The notes below the pieces were generated by a model. That model was not told the origin of the DNA. It was given only the letters and a program-made list of their open reading frames with translations, and did not search any database. From contig DASWZN010000039.1 of the NCBI GenBank assembly GCA_036404435.1, positions 186,001 to 250,000 of the forward strand: 64,000 nucleotides of DNA, written 5' to 3'. This DNA is from DASWZN01 sp036404435 (GTDB lineage Bacteria; Acidobacteriota; Terriglobia; Bryobacterales; Bryobacteraceae). Both the position numbers and the translations under genes were made by a program. Shown piece after piece: positions 51,130 through 60,487 of this stretch (the stretch's first letter is position 1; every line of letters starts with the position of its first letter).

Positions 51130-51167
51130 GTGTCGGCACGAGTGCCGACACGCTGAAGCGTGCGCCA

Positions 51168-51168
<1 letters not shown>
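51130..51168. repeat. palindromic intergenic element, family B (short copy)
   Basis: A perfect hairpin GTGTCGGCAC/GTGCCGACAC (51130-51151) is followed by the family B end GCTGAAGCGTGCGCCAC (to 51168). The last base is the first base of the kbl stop codon triplet on the complementary strand, so the element lies directly at the 3' end of kbl. It lacks the left arm. Confidence 0.75.
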
Positions 51169-52355
<1,187 letters not shown>

Positions 52356-52389
52356 GCGTTCATTGTACGGCGGCTGGTAGTATCGGAGA

Positions 52390-53334
52390 ATGCCGCCCCG
52401 ATCTCGAACTTTCAAACGGACCGCCTACATCGTTCTGGCCGTGTTGCTGCTGCTGGCAGCCGGGGTCGCCTCGCTCATACGCCCCGACATCCCGTTCGAG
52501 CGGCTGCGCGCCAAGTACGCCACGCCGCCTTCGAAGTTCCTGGATATCGGCGGGCTCCAGGTTCATTATCGCGACGAGGGACGGGGCTTCCCGCTGGTGC
52601 TTCTGCACGGCGCCGCCTCGTCGCTCTTCACCTGGGACGCCTGGGCCGCAGACCTCTCGAAGGACTATCGCGTCATCCGCTACGACCTGCCCGGCTTCGG
52701 GCTGACCGGGCCCAACGCCACGAGGGACTACAGCATGGCCTGGCACGTCCGTTTTCTCGAGGCGTTTCTGGACAAGCTGAACGTCCCCGCCTGCTACCTG
52801 GCGGGCAATTCCTTTGGCGGGCGCATCGCCTGGCAATTCGCTTACGCCCATCCGGAGCGGGTTAAGAAACTCATTCTCGTCGATGCCAGCGGCTACCCCG
52901 TCCCGGAGCGCAAGATCCTGGCCATGCGACTGGCGAAGATGCCCGTGATCGGCCTGATTCTCGAATACACGACGCCGCGTTTCTTCGTGGCCATGACCGT
53001 GCGCCAGACTTACGGCGACCCTAGCCGCGTCACCGACGCCGTCGTCGACCGCTACTACGACCTGATCCGCAGGGCGGGTAATCGTGAAGCTTTCGGCATC
53101 CTGAACCGCACCTCTATGCAGGATTCCAGCGCCAGGATACAGAAGCTCGGGGTTCCGACCCTGATCCTATGGGGCTCCGAAGACCGCGGCATTCCGGTGT
53201 CCTGCGCCGAGCGCTTCCACCGCGACATCCGCAACTCGCAACTGATCGTCTACCGCAGCGTGGGGCACATTCCTATGGAAGAGATCCCGGCCGAAACGAT
53301 TCGCGACACGCGGGCGTTCCTGGCAGCGCAGTGA
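52390..53334 (+). CDS. membrane-anchored alpha/beta hydrolase
   Basis: A 314-residue alpha/beta hydrolase with an N-terminal membrane anchor (TAYIVLAVLLLLAAGVASLI). The oxyanion region is LVLLHGAASSLFTW, the nucleophile elbow AGNSFGGRIAWQF carries the catalytic Ser, the Asp lies in LILWGSEDRGIP and the His in SVGHIPMEE. Likely an esterase or lipase acting at the membrane; substrate unknown. It is divergent from kbl. Confidence 0.88.
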   Translation: MPPRSRTFKRTAYIVLAVLLLLAAGVASLIRPDIPFERLRAKYATPPSKFLDIGGLQVHYRDEGRGFPLVLLHGAASSLFTWDAWAADLSKDYRVIRYDLPGFGLTGPNATRDYSMAWHVRFLEAFLDKLNVPACYLAGNSFGGRIAWQFAYAHPERVKKLILVDASGYPVPERKILAMRLAKMPVIGLILEYTTPRFFVAMTVRQTYGDPSRVTDAVVDRYYDLIRRAGNREAFGILNRTSMQDSSARIQKLGVPTLILWGSEDRGIPVSCAERFHRDIRNSQLIVYRSVGHIPMEEIPAETIRDTRAFLAAQ

Positions 53335-53344
53335 GCGGCGGGGC

Positions 53345-54283
53345 TCAGCGCGAAGCGGGCGTCTTGAACGCTGCCTGCGGTTTCCGGCTGACGAGCTCGT
53401 CCACGGTTTCCACAGCGAAAAGACTCACGATCCGCTCGGCCGGGAACTCGCGGTGTTCCCAGCGCCCGTGGCGCAGGCGATACACGTAAGCGATCGCCAG
53501 CGGTTGGACTTGCTCGCCGGCCTCATCGCCGAAACCGCCGGCATCGAAGCGAACCTCAAAGCCGAAAACCTGGGCGGCCTCATTGACGGCCACGTGGCCC
53601 GTCAGATCGCTATCGAAATCTCGCGGATCGCAGGGGGCGTTGTGTGTACGGCACCAATCGTCGCCGGGCATGTGCGCTTGAAGCGCGCGAGAGAATTGCC
53701 GGCGGTAAGGGTCCTCAGCAGGTGGGTACACCTCGGTCAGACGATCGCGCCGGAGGTCATAGACCGCGATCCGCATGGGGTGCACTGCCGCAAAGTGAAT
53801 CTCGCCTTCCTCCACGATGGCGCGATCCTCCCCCGCCACACCGAGAAGCCCGCTGGAGAGCGCCTTCCGCAGAACGAGCTGCCGCGAAAGCAACAGCACA
53901 CATCCCGCCGACGGACTCACATGCGTTTCGATGTGGATGAAGCCGTGGTGCTCGCCGATCGATAGCGCGGATCCCAGGCAATTCATGGGCAGCGCCTCTG
54001 CGAATAGAGCGGTCGTCTCCAGAAGATCGCGACTCGCCGGGTCGTATCGGATGACGTGAAGCGGCGCTTGTAGCAAGCCCGAGCCATCGTCGGTGTAGTA
54101 CGCCAGGAGGAAGGGTTGTTCGCCGCTCGAAGCGGCCCAACTGGTGATCGGTTGCGCCAAGTCCGAGTCCGAAAACTGGCCGGTTGGCACGCGGTGAGAC
54201 TGGAGAACCGCCCGCAAGGTTTCGGCGCCGGCAAGGGACGAGAGGACAACCGCCAGGACCAACATCGCGCACGAGCGCGTCAT
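53345..54283 (-). CDS. exported protein of unknown function
   Basis: A 312-residue exported protein with signal peptide MTRSCAMLVLAVVLSSLAGA; the ATG at 54283 has GGAGG five bases upstream, which decides the start against longer frames. The mature part looks beta-rich (FLLAYYTDDGSGLLQAPLHVIRYDP, GFIHIETHVSPSAGCVLLLS) and has two further cysteines in WCRTHNAPCDPRDF. I recognise no family. It converges on the alpha/beta hydrolase gene. Confidence 0.75.
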   Translation of the reverse strand: MTRSCAMLVLAVVLSSLAGAETLRAVLQSHRVPTGQFSDSDLAQPITSWAASSGEQPFLLAYYTDDGSGLLQAPLHVIRYDPASRDLLETTALFAEALPMNCLGSALSIGEHHGFIHIETHVSPSAGCVLLLSRQLVLRKALSSGLLGVAGEDRAIVEEGEIHFAAVHPMRIAVYDLRRDRLTEVYPPAEDPYRRQFSRALQAHMPGDDWCRTHNAPCDPRDFDSDLTGHVAVNEAAQVFGFEVRFDAGGFGDEAGEQVQPLAIAYVYRLRHGRWEHREFPAERIVSLFAVETVDELVSRKPQAAFKTPASR

Positions 54284-54347
54284 GGCAACCTCCAACATCC
54301 AATGGTAGGCGAGCGGCCGATAGAATAGGGGCGGGGACTGGATATCC

Positions 54348-54977
54348 ATGGCCGAGATCACGACACTACTCTGGGACGTCGGAGGCGTGCTTCTGGGCAA
54401 CGGCTGGGACCGCGCCGAACGAAGCCGCGCCGTGGAGCGGTTTGCGCTCGAGCCGCAGGAGTTCGAAGCGCGCCACGCGCGGCTGGTTGCCGCTTTCGAG
54501 ACCCACGAAATCACCCTCGACGAGTACCTGGAGCAGACCGTCTTCTACCGCCCGCGCGCCTTCTCGGCGGACGACGTGCGGCGATTCATGTTCGCCCAGT
54601 CCGAGGCCCGCCCGGAGGCGCTCGCCATTGCCGAGGGGCTCGCTCGCGCCCGACGGTACCTGATGGCCACGGTCAACAACGAGTCGCTCGAGTTGAACAT
54701 CTACCGCATCCGCCGGTTCGGGCTGCGCGATCATTTCAGCGCGTTTTACAGCTCCTGCTTTCTGGGGGTGCGAAAGCCCTCGGCCGCCATCTTTCAGCGA
54801 GCGCTGGACTTCACCCAGCGCTCCGCCCCCGAATGCGTCATGATCGACGACCGCCCGGAGAACCTGGAGGCGCCGGCCGCCTTGGGGATGCGCACCATCC
54901 GGTTCCAGTCCGCGGCCCAGCTTCGCGAGGAGCTGGCGCGCTGTGGGGTCGGCTATACACCTTCGGCAGGTGCTTGA
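54348..54977 (+). CDS. HAD superfamily hydrolase
   Basis: A 209-residue HAD-type phosphatase-like protein. Motif I is LLWDVGGVLL (Asp at residue 10), motif II reads MATVNNES, the motif III lysine is in GVRKPSAAIF and motif IV is VMIDDRPENL. The second Asp of motif I (DxD) is replaced by Gly, as in the haloacid dehalogenase/epoxide hydrolase-like branches, so it may not be a phosphatase. The substrate is unknown. The promoter of the downstream attenuator overlaps its last codons. Confidence 0.85.
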   Translation: MAEITTLLWDVGGVLLGNGWDRAERSRAVERFALEPQEFEARHARLVAAFETHEITLDEYLEQTVFYRPRAFSADDVRRFMFAQSEARPEALAIAEGLARARRYLMATVNNESLELNIYRIRRFGLRDHFSAFYSSCFLGVRKPSAAIFQRALDFTQRSAPECVMIDDRPENLEAPAALGMRTIRFQSAAQLREELARCGVGYTPSAGA

Positions 54978-55002
54978 TTCCTGCCTCTGGCGCCGGTATA
55001 CT
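54974..55002 (+). promoter_or_regulatory. promoter of the aromatic attenuator / DAHP synthase gene
   Basis: TTGATT (54974-54979), a spacer of exactly 17 bp and TATACT (54997-55002) form a strong sigma-70-type promoter. Transcription would start near 55009, only a few bases before the leader-peptide ATG at 55013, so the leader would be translated with almost no untranslated region. Confidence 0.65.
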
Positions 55003-55012
55003 GATTACTTCG

Positions 55013-55075
55013 ATGTCTCGTTTCGACGCCAAGTCGTTTACCTACTGGTACTGGGGCTTTACCCGGTCCGGGTAG
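55013..55075 (+). CDS. aromatic-rich leader peptide of the DAHP synthase attenuator
   Basis: A 20-residue reading frame MSRFDAKSFTYWYWGFTRSG. Seven of its residues are aromatic: Phe 4, 9 and 16, Tyr 11 and 13, Trp 12 and 14, with a Tyr-Trp-Tyr-Trp run in the middle. Directly downstream are alternative RNA hairpins and a terminator before a DAHP synthase gene, the classical design in which ribosome stalling at scarce aminoacyl-tRNAs lets transcription continue. The run of Tyr and Trp codons suggests sensing of all three aromatic amino acids. There is no room for a Shine-Dalgarno site after the predicted promoter. Confidence 0.8.
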   Translation: MSRFDAKSFTYWYWGFTRSG

Positions 55076-55145
55076 AGTGGCGTTGGTTCGAGACCGCCAG
55101 GCTAGAGAAAACCAACCCACTCGAAAGAGTGGGTTTTTTGTTTTT
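55075..55145 (+). terminator. attenuator: antiterminator and intrinsic terminator
   Basis: Terminator: stem AACCCACTC (55114-55122), loop GAAA, stem GAGTGGGTT (55127-55135) and a T-rich run to 55145. Antiterminator: GAGTGGCGTTGGTT (55075-55088) can pair with AACCAACCCACTC (55110-55122), 13 pairs with one bulged C, and so takes up the whole left arm of the terminator. A further hairpin TACCC/GGGTA (55060-55074) ends at the leader stop codon. The two structures exclude each other, as in amino acid operon attenuators. Confidence 0.82.
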
Positions 55146-55162
55146 GAGGGAGGAGCGCAGCC

Positions 55163-56203
55163 ATGATCATCTCGATGAGACAGCACGCCAGCAAAGAGGA
55201 AGTCGATGCCGTCTGCGAGCGCATACAGGAGTTCGGATATAAGGTCCATACGATCCAGGGCGAGGAGCGCGTCGTGATCGGCGCGGTGGGGGTGGGCGAT
55301 GTCACCGAGTGCCTGGAGCATCTGCAAGCCATGCCCGGGGTCGAAAACGCGGTGCGCATCTCGGCGCCCTACAAGTTCGTCAGCCGGGAGTTCCAGCCGG
55401 TGCGCAGCCGCGTGAAGGTGAACGGGACCGTGGTCGGGGCGGGCGAGTTCATCGTGATGGCCGGCCCGTGCTCGGTGGAATCCGAGCGCCAGATCATGGA
55501 GACGGCCGAAGCGGTGGCGCGCGCCGGCGGGCGCATCCTGCGAGGCGGCGCGTTCAAGCCGCGCACCTCTCCTTACGACTTCCAGGGTCTGGAGGAGGAG
55601 GGCCTGAAGCTGCTGCGGAAGGCGAAGGAGGCCACCGGTCTCGACATTGTGACCGAGGTCATGAGCGACCGCGACGTCGAGCTGGTCGCCGAGTATGCCG
55701 ACGTGCTCCAGATCGGGGCGCGCAACATGCAGAACTTTGCGCTGCTGAAGAGCCTGGGACACACCAAGCGCCCCATATTGCTCAAGCGCGGCCTGAGCTC
55801 GACCATCAAGGAGCTGCTGATGTCGGCCGAATACATCCTGGCGCACGGGAACCCGAACGTGATCCTGTGCGAGCGCGGCATTCGCACCTTCGAGACGGCC
55901 ACGCGGAATACGTGCGACATCACGGCCGTTCCGGTGCTGAACGAGCTGACGCACCTGCCGGTGATCCTGGACCCCAGCCACGCCACCGGCAAGCGCAGCC
56001 TGGTTCCGGCGCTGGCACGGGCGGCGGTGGCCATCGGCGCCGACGGGATCATGGTGGAGGTGCATCCCCACCCCGAGAAGGCCGTCAGCGACGGCGCCCA
56101 ATCGCTCACCATTCCGCAGTTCGAGGCCATGATGAAGCAGCTCGAGCCTTATCTGGCGATTTGGAAGGAAGCGCGGAGCGCGGAGCAGACGGCGGCCGGG
56201 TAG
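55163..56203 (+). CDS. aroF: 3-deoxy-7-phosphoheptulonate synthase (DAHP synthase, type I beta)
   Basis: Joins phosphoenolpyruvate and erythrose 4-phosphate, the first step of aromatic amino acid synthesis. An N-terminal ferredoxin-like domain (residues 1-70) like that of Thermotoga DAHP synthase, which binds Tyr or Phe, precedes the TIM barrel with IVMAGPCSVES, GGAFKPRTSPYDFQG, DVLQIGARNMQNF, KRGLSSTIKELL, ERGIRTFE and VILDPSHATGKR (metal and substrate ligands). GAGGGAGGAG lies before the ATG. Control is probably double: attenuation through the aromatic leader peptide upstream and feedback through the N-terminal domain. Confidence 0.95.
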   Translation: MIISMRQHASKEEVDAVCERIQEFGYKVHTIQGEERVVIGAVGVGDVTECLEHLQAMPGVENAVRISAPYKFVSREFQPVRSRVKVNGTVVGAGEFIVMAGPCSVESERQIMETAEAVARAGGRILRGGAFKPRTSPYDFQGLEEEGLKLLRKAKEATGLDIVTEVMSDRDVELVAEYADVLQIGARNMQNFALLKSLGHTKRPILLKRGLSSTIKELLMSAEYILAHGNPNVILCERGIRTFETATRNTCDITAVPVLNELTHLPVILDPSHATGKRSLVPALARAAVAIGADGIMVEVHPHPEKAVSDGAQSLTIPQFEAMMKQLEPYLAIWKEARSAEQTAAG

Positions 56204-56218
56204 CACGCTGGGCGCTGC

Positions 56219-56486
56219 TTATCTCCGCGTGTGCCAGTAGACGTCCCCACGCGGGAGAATTGCATCGACGAGTATTCCTGTCGCCTCGAGTCGGAAGAGG
56301 ACTCGCAAGTTACCAACACGAACCTTTCGTTCAGCTCCCCTGTTAACGAGATGATCGGAAGCTTCGATGGGGTTCTTCTGGGCATCGCGCAAGGTTCCTG
56401 AATGCGCCTTATGGTATCGGTGTCCAGCCGCTTCAGGTAGCTTGCCGCTTGTTGGCTGAGCTTAATTGTGCAAATGGGATCACTCA
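56219..56486 (-). pseudogene. RelE/ParE-type toxin remnant
   Basis: A broken RelE-like toxin. The first frame reads LSDPICTIKLSQQAASYLKR then LDTDTIRRIQ; near 56393-56401 the frame shifts (one base missing, or two gained) and continues TLRDAQKNPIEASDHLVNRG, AERKVRVGNLRVLFRLEAT and ILPRGDVYWHTRR, with a stop at 56219. The pattern RVGNLRVLF and the basic end are typical of RelE mRNA interferases. The expected start is CTG instead of ATG and overlaps the upstream gene, so the gene looks inactive. Confidence 0.78.
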
Positions 56487-56840
56487 GAAGAGTTCATCCA
56501 TGACTTCAAACTCGCCGCGCTCAATCTGGCTGCGGCCTTCATCGATCGCCTTCAGAACCTCTTCGTCGACCGACATCTCAAGCGCTTCGAGATAGTCGGC
56601 GATATACTCCCCGCGAGACCTGATCAACCCAAGGGGAGCACTGGTTAGGGAGCGATTCATCAAGCCCTTGCGTTTCGCACTGTAGATGAGACTCTCGATA
56701 GACCGGAGAAGCTCGCGGACCTTGGGGATGTGAGACTGGATGAATTCCTGACTAATGACTCCGTCGGGAGCTTCCGAAATCAACTTCAGGTTTGCGTTAA
56801 GCGCCTTAAGCTCGCGGCTCGCCCTCCAGCGGTCGTTCAA
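56484..56840 (-). CDS. unknown protein, candidate partner of the decayed toxin
   Basis: A 118-residue, mostly helical, charged protein (IPKVRELLRSIESLIYSAKRKG, EYIADYLEALEMSVDEEVLKAIDEGRSQIERGEFEVMDELF). The last 35 residues resemble the acidic toxin-binding tails of antitoxins, and the toxin remnant overlaps its stop codon. No DNA-binding domain is recognised, so it may be a different kind of protein. The TTG start at 56840 overlaps the stop of the small gene upstream (TTGA). Confidence 0.55.
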   Translation of the reverse strand: MNDRWRASRELKALNANLKLISEAPDGVISQEFIQSHIPKVRELLRSIESLIYSAKRKGLMNRSLTSAPLGLIRSRGEYIADYLEALEMSVDEEVLKAIDEGRSQIERGEFEVMDELF

Positions 56841-56959
56841 CAGACCATTTGCCCAAGTTGCCGCTTGACAGCCTCTTGAGCCCGAAGCAGAGCTGCCATG
56901 GTCTCATGGAACAGAATCTGCCACTGGTCGAGGGTGAGGGTCATGCTCGATTGGCTCAT
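56837..56959 (-). CDS. small coupled reading frame, unknown
   Basis: A 40-residue frame MSQSSMTLTLDQWQILFHET followed by MAALLRAQEAVKRQLGQ. It is amphipathic helical and overlaps the next gene by four bases (TTGA), which suggests coupling. Longer in-frame starts reach 57103 but would overlap the divergent membrane-protein gene. It may be the head of a three-gene toxin-antitoxin-like unit; evidence for translation is weak. Confidence 0.4.
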   Translation of the reverse strand: MSQSSMTLTLDQWQILFHETMAALLRAQEAVKRQLGQMVC

Positions 56960-57084
56960 GAGGGCGCTCGGGGACCCATATCGACAGTCCCCGATCAGAA
57001 GTTCAGCACACGCCTGTGCGTGCATCAGTTTGGGAATCCGGGGGAATCCCGCACGAGGCGCCGGTTTGCGTGTATCTTCGTAAT

Positions 57085-57993
57085 GTGAAGTACCGACTGC
57101 CACCGTGGGCTATGCTTTTGGCGCTGCTCGCGGTTTGTACCGCCATTGTTGCCGGCGTAGCCCTGTACCGGACTCGATCCAGCTCTCCGGCCGCGCTGTT
57201 GCGCCGCTTGCCCTCGGACGGCGCCGTGATCGTCTCCATCGATTTCGGGGCACTTCGGCGCGCGGGTGTCATGGCCATCTTGGGCGGGTCGAAGGTCACC
57301 CAGGAGCCCGAGTACCGGGCGTTCGTCGACGAGACGGGCTTCGACTACATCAACGATCTGGAAAGCGCCCTGATTTCGTTCCACGGCTCCGGCACGTACT
57401 TTCTCCTGCGCGGACGGTTCGACTGGAAGGCGCTCGAAGGATACGCCGCTCATGCGGGGGGCAACTGCCACAATGCGTTCTGCCGGCTCACCGGCAGCGC
57501 GCCCAACCGGATGATTTCCTTCTTCCCACTGCGCCGCGATCTCATGGCCCTCGCGGTCAGCACCGATGACTACGCCGCCGCCGAACTCCAAACCGTCAGG
57601 CAGGCAGGCCACGCGGAGATTCCCAACGATCCGGCGTGGTCGCTGATCCCGATTGCCGCGCTCAAGCAAGACGGCAGCCTGCCCCCGGCCGCCCAGGCGT
57701 TTGTGCGAGCTCTGGACGGCGCCCAGAGCGTCCTCGTCGCGGCCGACCCGGAGCGCAAGCGGATCGCGGTCCGGCTGGACGCCACGTGCGGCAGCGCCGG
57801 GGAGGCCGCCGCGTTGTCTACCCGGTTACGGGATATCACCGCGCACTTGCGGGACGCGGTGGCGACGCCCAACCCGAAGGATCTCGGCGGGGTCCTCGCC
57901 GAAGGCGCGTTCGAGCAGAAGGACACCCACGTTCTGGGCCGCTGGCGCGTGGAGCGTGAATTCCTGGAATCTCTCGCCGGGGGCGGCCTCTGA
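57085..57993 (+). CDS. membrane-anchored protein of unknown function
   Basis: A 302-residue protein with one N-terminal helix (AMLLALLAVCTAIVAGVALY) and a soluble part (YRTRSSSPAALLRRLPSDGAVIVSIDFGALRR, DYINDLESALISFHGSGTYFLLRGRF). Paired cysteines in GGNCHNAFCRLTG could form a disulfide outside the cell. The pattern of a start with SIDFGALR and an internal ATPase-free fold is seen in unannotated acidobacterial proteins. The GTG at 57085 is chosen. It is coupled to the kinase gene: the stop overlaps its probable CTG start. Confidence 0.7.
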   Translation: MKYRLPPWAMLLALLAVCTAIVAGVALYRTRSSSPAALLRRLPSDGAVIVSIDFGALRRAGVMAILGGSKVTQEPEYRAFVDETGFDYINDLESALISFHGSGTYFLLRGRFDWKALEGYAAHAGGNCHNAFCRLTGSAPNRMISFFPLRRDLMALAVSTDDYAAAELQTVRQAGHAEIPNDPAWSLIPIAALKQDGSLPPAAQAFVRALDGAQSVLVAADPERKRIAVRLDATCGSAGEAAALSTRLRDITAHLRDAVATPNPKDLGGVLAEGAFEQKDTHVLGRWRVEREFLESLAGGGL

Positions 57994-58936
57994 GCGGACT
58001 ACTCTGCTACGGCAATCTGGTAATGGACATCCTGGTCCGGCCGGTGGACCGCATCGTCTGGAACACCACCACCTGGGTCGAGGCGGTCGAGGAGCACATG
58101 GGCGGAAACGGAGCCAGCACCTCTTATGCGGCGGCCGTTTGCGGCACGGCTGTGCGCCTGGTAAGCGTCGCGGGCCGGGACGCGTTTGGCGACCGGCTGC
58201 TCGGAGAGCTGGCCGCCGCGGGAGTCGATGTCGCGCACGTACGCAGGTCGGATGGCCCGACCGGCGCCACGGTGGCCCTGGTGAATTCAGCCGGCGACCG
58301 CGCTTTCCTCCATCGCATAGGCGCGGGCGCGGAGGCGTTCGACCCGCCCGGACTCGACGCCGCGCTCAGCGACGGGATGTCCCGTTTCCACATGGCGAAC
58401 CTGTTCTCCTGCCCGGCTTGCGACGGCGCGCGGGCGAGATCCTGGGTCGTGCGCACGCGGCCGGCCTGGCCACTTCCGTCGATACGGGATGGGACTCGCT
58501 CGGCCGGTGGATCGAGGACCTGGCCCCAGGTCTTCCCTGGACGGACCTCCTGTTCGTCAACCAGGACGAAGCGCAGCGCCTCGGCGGCGCATCCGACATC
58601 CGCAACGCAGCCCACCGGCTGCTCGAAGGCGGGGCGCGGACGGTGGTGGTGAAGCTGGGCGCACAGGGCTGCGCGGTCTTCGACGCGGCGGGCGAGTTGC
58701 GCGTCCCGGCGTTCGACGTCGCGGTAGTGGATACGACCGGGGCCGGCGACTGCTTTGCCGGCGCTTTCCTGGCCGCGATCGAGCGCGGTCTGGGGCGAGC
58801 GGAAGCGGCTCGCTTTGCCAACGCGTCCGCCGCCCTGTCGGTCCAGCGGCTTGGCGCGACGGCCGGCCTGCGGTCCTGGGACGAAACGCGGACCTGGATG
58901 GAAACCGCGCCGGTCCGCCAGGGCGCCGCCTTCTAA
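57990..58936 (+). pseudogene. PfkB-family carbohydrate kinase with an internal frameshift
   Basis: A PfkB/ribokinase-type sugar or nucleoside kinase. The first part LLCYGNLVMDILVRPVD, HMGGNGASTSYAAAVCG and GPTGATVALV runs to CPACDGA; the frame then slips by one base in the GC run at 58428-58434 and continues GEILGRAHAAGLATSVDTGWD, LFVNQDEA and the PfkB signature DTTGAGDCFAGAFLAAIERG. The natural ending (GAAF) is intact. The start seems to be CTG at 57990, overlapping the previous stop. Either recent decay or an assembly error, because both halves are otherwise well preserved. Confidence 0.82.
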
Positions 58937-58987
58937 GGGCGGTAACGGCCCGCGATTCGTATGCGTTATAAGAGGTAGGGGGATAAA

Positions 58988-59899
58988 ATGAAAGCCGTTC
59001 AGATCGGAATCCTTGTAGCGCTGCTCGTTTGCGCAGGCCTTCTGTTCAGGATCTACCAGGCGCGGCAAGCGGCTCCGGCCGAGTCGGCGGCGACGCCCGT
59101 TGCCGCCGCGACGCCCCCTACGGCGGCGCCCGCCATTCAAGCCGCTCCCGCGCAGCCGGCCGTCGAGGCGGCGCCGGTCCGGCACAAGCCGGCGCCTGCG
59201 CGCAGCGCCCCCAAGCCAGCCGAACAGGTGGCGGAGAATCGCGCGCCGGTGGCCGATCCGATGGCATCCCAAGCGCCGCCGGAGGTTCAGGGGTCCCCGG
59301 TTTCGCCGCCGCTGGAGCCCACGCCCGCGCCTCAGCCGGCGGTCGTGCTTAACGTGCCGGCGACTCCTCCCGAGCCACGCCAGCCCCACAGCGCCACGAT
59401 TCCCGCGGGCACGCTCATCACGGTCCGGCTGGCGGACTCGCTGAACAGCGACAAGAACCACGCCGGAGACGCGTTCTCGGCTACCCTGGACCAGGCGCTG
59501 GTGGTTGACGGTTTCGCGGTTGCGGAGCGCGGCGCGCACGTCGACGGAAAGGTCATCGACAACGGGCAAGGCGGCAAGGAGCTGGCCCTGCAACTTATCA
59601 AGCTCCACACCTCCGACGGCCAGGACGTTCCGATTGCGACGGAGCGATTCACAAGGGAAGGCACTGTGGCAAGCGGTAAGCAGAGCGGCGAGAAGGTCGC
59701 GGGCGGGGCCGTCCTGGGCGCGGTGATCGGAGCGATCGCCGGGGGCGGAAGGGGCGCCGCGATCGGCGCCGGTGCGGGTGGGGCCGCGGGCGGGGGCGTG
59801 GCGGCGGCGACTCACCGCAAGCCGGCCCAACTCCCCGTCGAAACCCGGCTGACTTTCCGGCTCTCCCAGCCGGTTACGCTCACCGAGCGCGTCGAGTAA
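58988..59899 (+). CDS. membrane-anchored Pro/Ala-rich protein with a glycine-zipper end
   Basis: A 303-residue protein: N-terminal helix (IGILVALLVCAGLLFRIY), about 110 residues of Ala/Pro linker (PAIQAAPAQPAVEAAPVRHK), a beta-rich domain (ATIPAGTLITVRLADSLNSD, GDAFSATLDQALVVDGFAVA) and a glycine-zipper stretch (GGAVLGAVIGAIAGGGRGAA). The beta domain resembles outer-membrane or peptidoglycan-associated proteins of Acidobacteria, but I cannot name a family. GGTAGGGGG lies before the ATG. It may span the periplasm. Confidence 0.7.
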   Translation: MKAVQIGILVALLVCAGLLFRIYQARQAAPAESAATPVAAATPPTAAPAIQAAPAQPAVEAAPVRHKPAPARSAPKPAEQVAENRAPVADPMASQAPPEVQGSPVSPPLEPTPAPQPAVVLNVPATPPEPRQPHSATIPAGTLITVRLADSLNSDKNHAGDAFSATLDQALVVDGFAVAERGAHVDGKVIDNGQGGKELALQLIKLHTSDGQDVPIATERFTREGTVASGKQSGEKVAGGAVLGAVIGAIAGGGRGAAIGAGAGGAAGGGVAAATHRKPAQLPVETRLTFRLSQPVTLTERVE

Positions 59900-59900
59900 C

Positions 59901-60470
59901 ATGCCGGACCAGCTCTGTCTCTCCCTCTGGCTGCGCGGGTTCGACGAGCGGACGATGCTCGAACGCTGGGGGGAGCTGTTGCGCGTCTTCCCGTTCTCAA
60001 CGCTGCGGCCCGGCATTGCGGCGCTCAGGATCTATGCCCTTGAGTTCGCGGAGCCCGCGCTCTCGGAACAGATGTTCGCCGTAGACGTGGACGCCGAAAC
60101 CGTGGTGGAGCTCGCGGAGGAATTCCCGGAGCCGGATTGCGGTTACCTGGTCGAGGGCTGGTGGGATCTCTGGCGGTACGACGGCAACTGGCAACTGTCC
60201 CCCTCACCGGTCGTGCTGACCTGTTTCGGACCGCAGTTCGAAAACGAAATCGGGGACCACCTGCGGCTGGAGTTGGGGCCGGAGGAACGCTTCCTGCCGC
60301 TAGTGGGGGTGCCGCAGAGCGCCCGCAAAGCGCACTCCAACCTGCAAAGCATCGTCCGCCTGGCGCACGAGATCGAGAAGCGGTTGCCGCTGGAGCGGCA
60401 GAACCTGTGGTCGGAATCCGGAGAGGACTTCGCCGAGCGTGTCATGGAGCTGGCGGACGAGGCGGACTGA
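59901..60470 (+). CDS. unknown soluble protein
   Basis: A 189-residue acidic, Trp-rich protein (SLWLRGFDERTMLERWGELLRVFP, EGWWDLWRYDGNWQLSPSPVVLTCFGPQFEN). No signal or membrane helix. Not recognised. It starts one base after the stop of the anchored protein, so it is probably in the same transcript. The last 30 residues are helical and charged. Confidence 0.65.
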   Translation: MPDQLCLSLWLRGFDERTMLERWGELLRVFPFSTLRPGIAALRIYALEFAEPALSEQMFAVDVDAETVVELAEEFPEPDCGYLVEGWWDLWRYDGNWQLSPSPVVLTCFGPQFENEIGDHLRLELGPEERFLPLVGVPQSARKAHSNLQSIVRLAHEIEKRLPLERQNLWSESGEDFAERVMELADEAD

Positions 60471-60487
60471 CGGCGAGGCGGCGGGGG

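Noticed and set aside
54953..56206. Minus-strand frame of about 417 residues opposite the attenuator and DAHP synthase
   Set aside because: DAHP synthase and its leader account for the sequence; the opposite frame has no motif.
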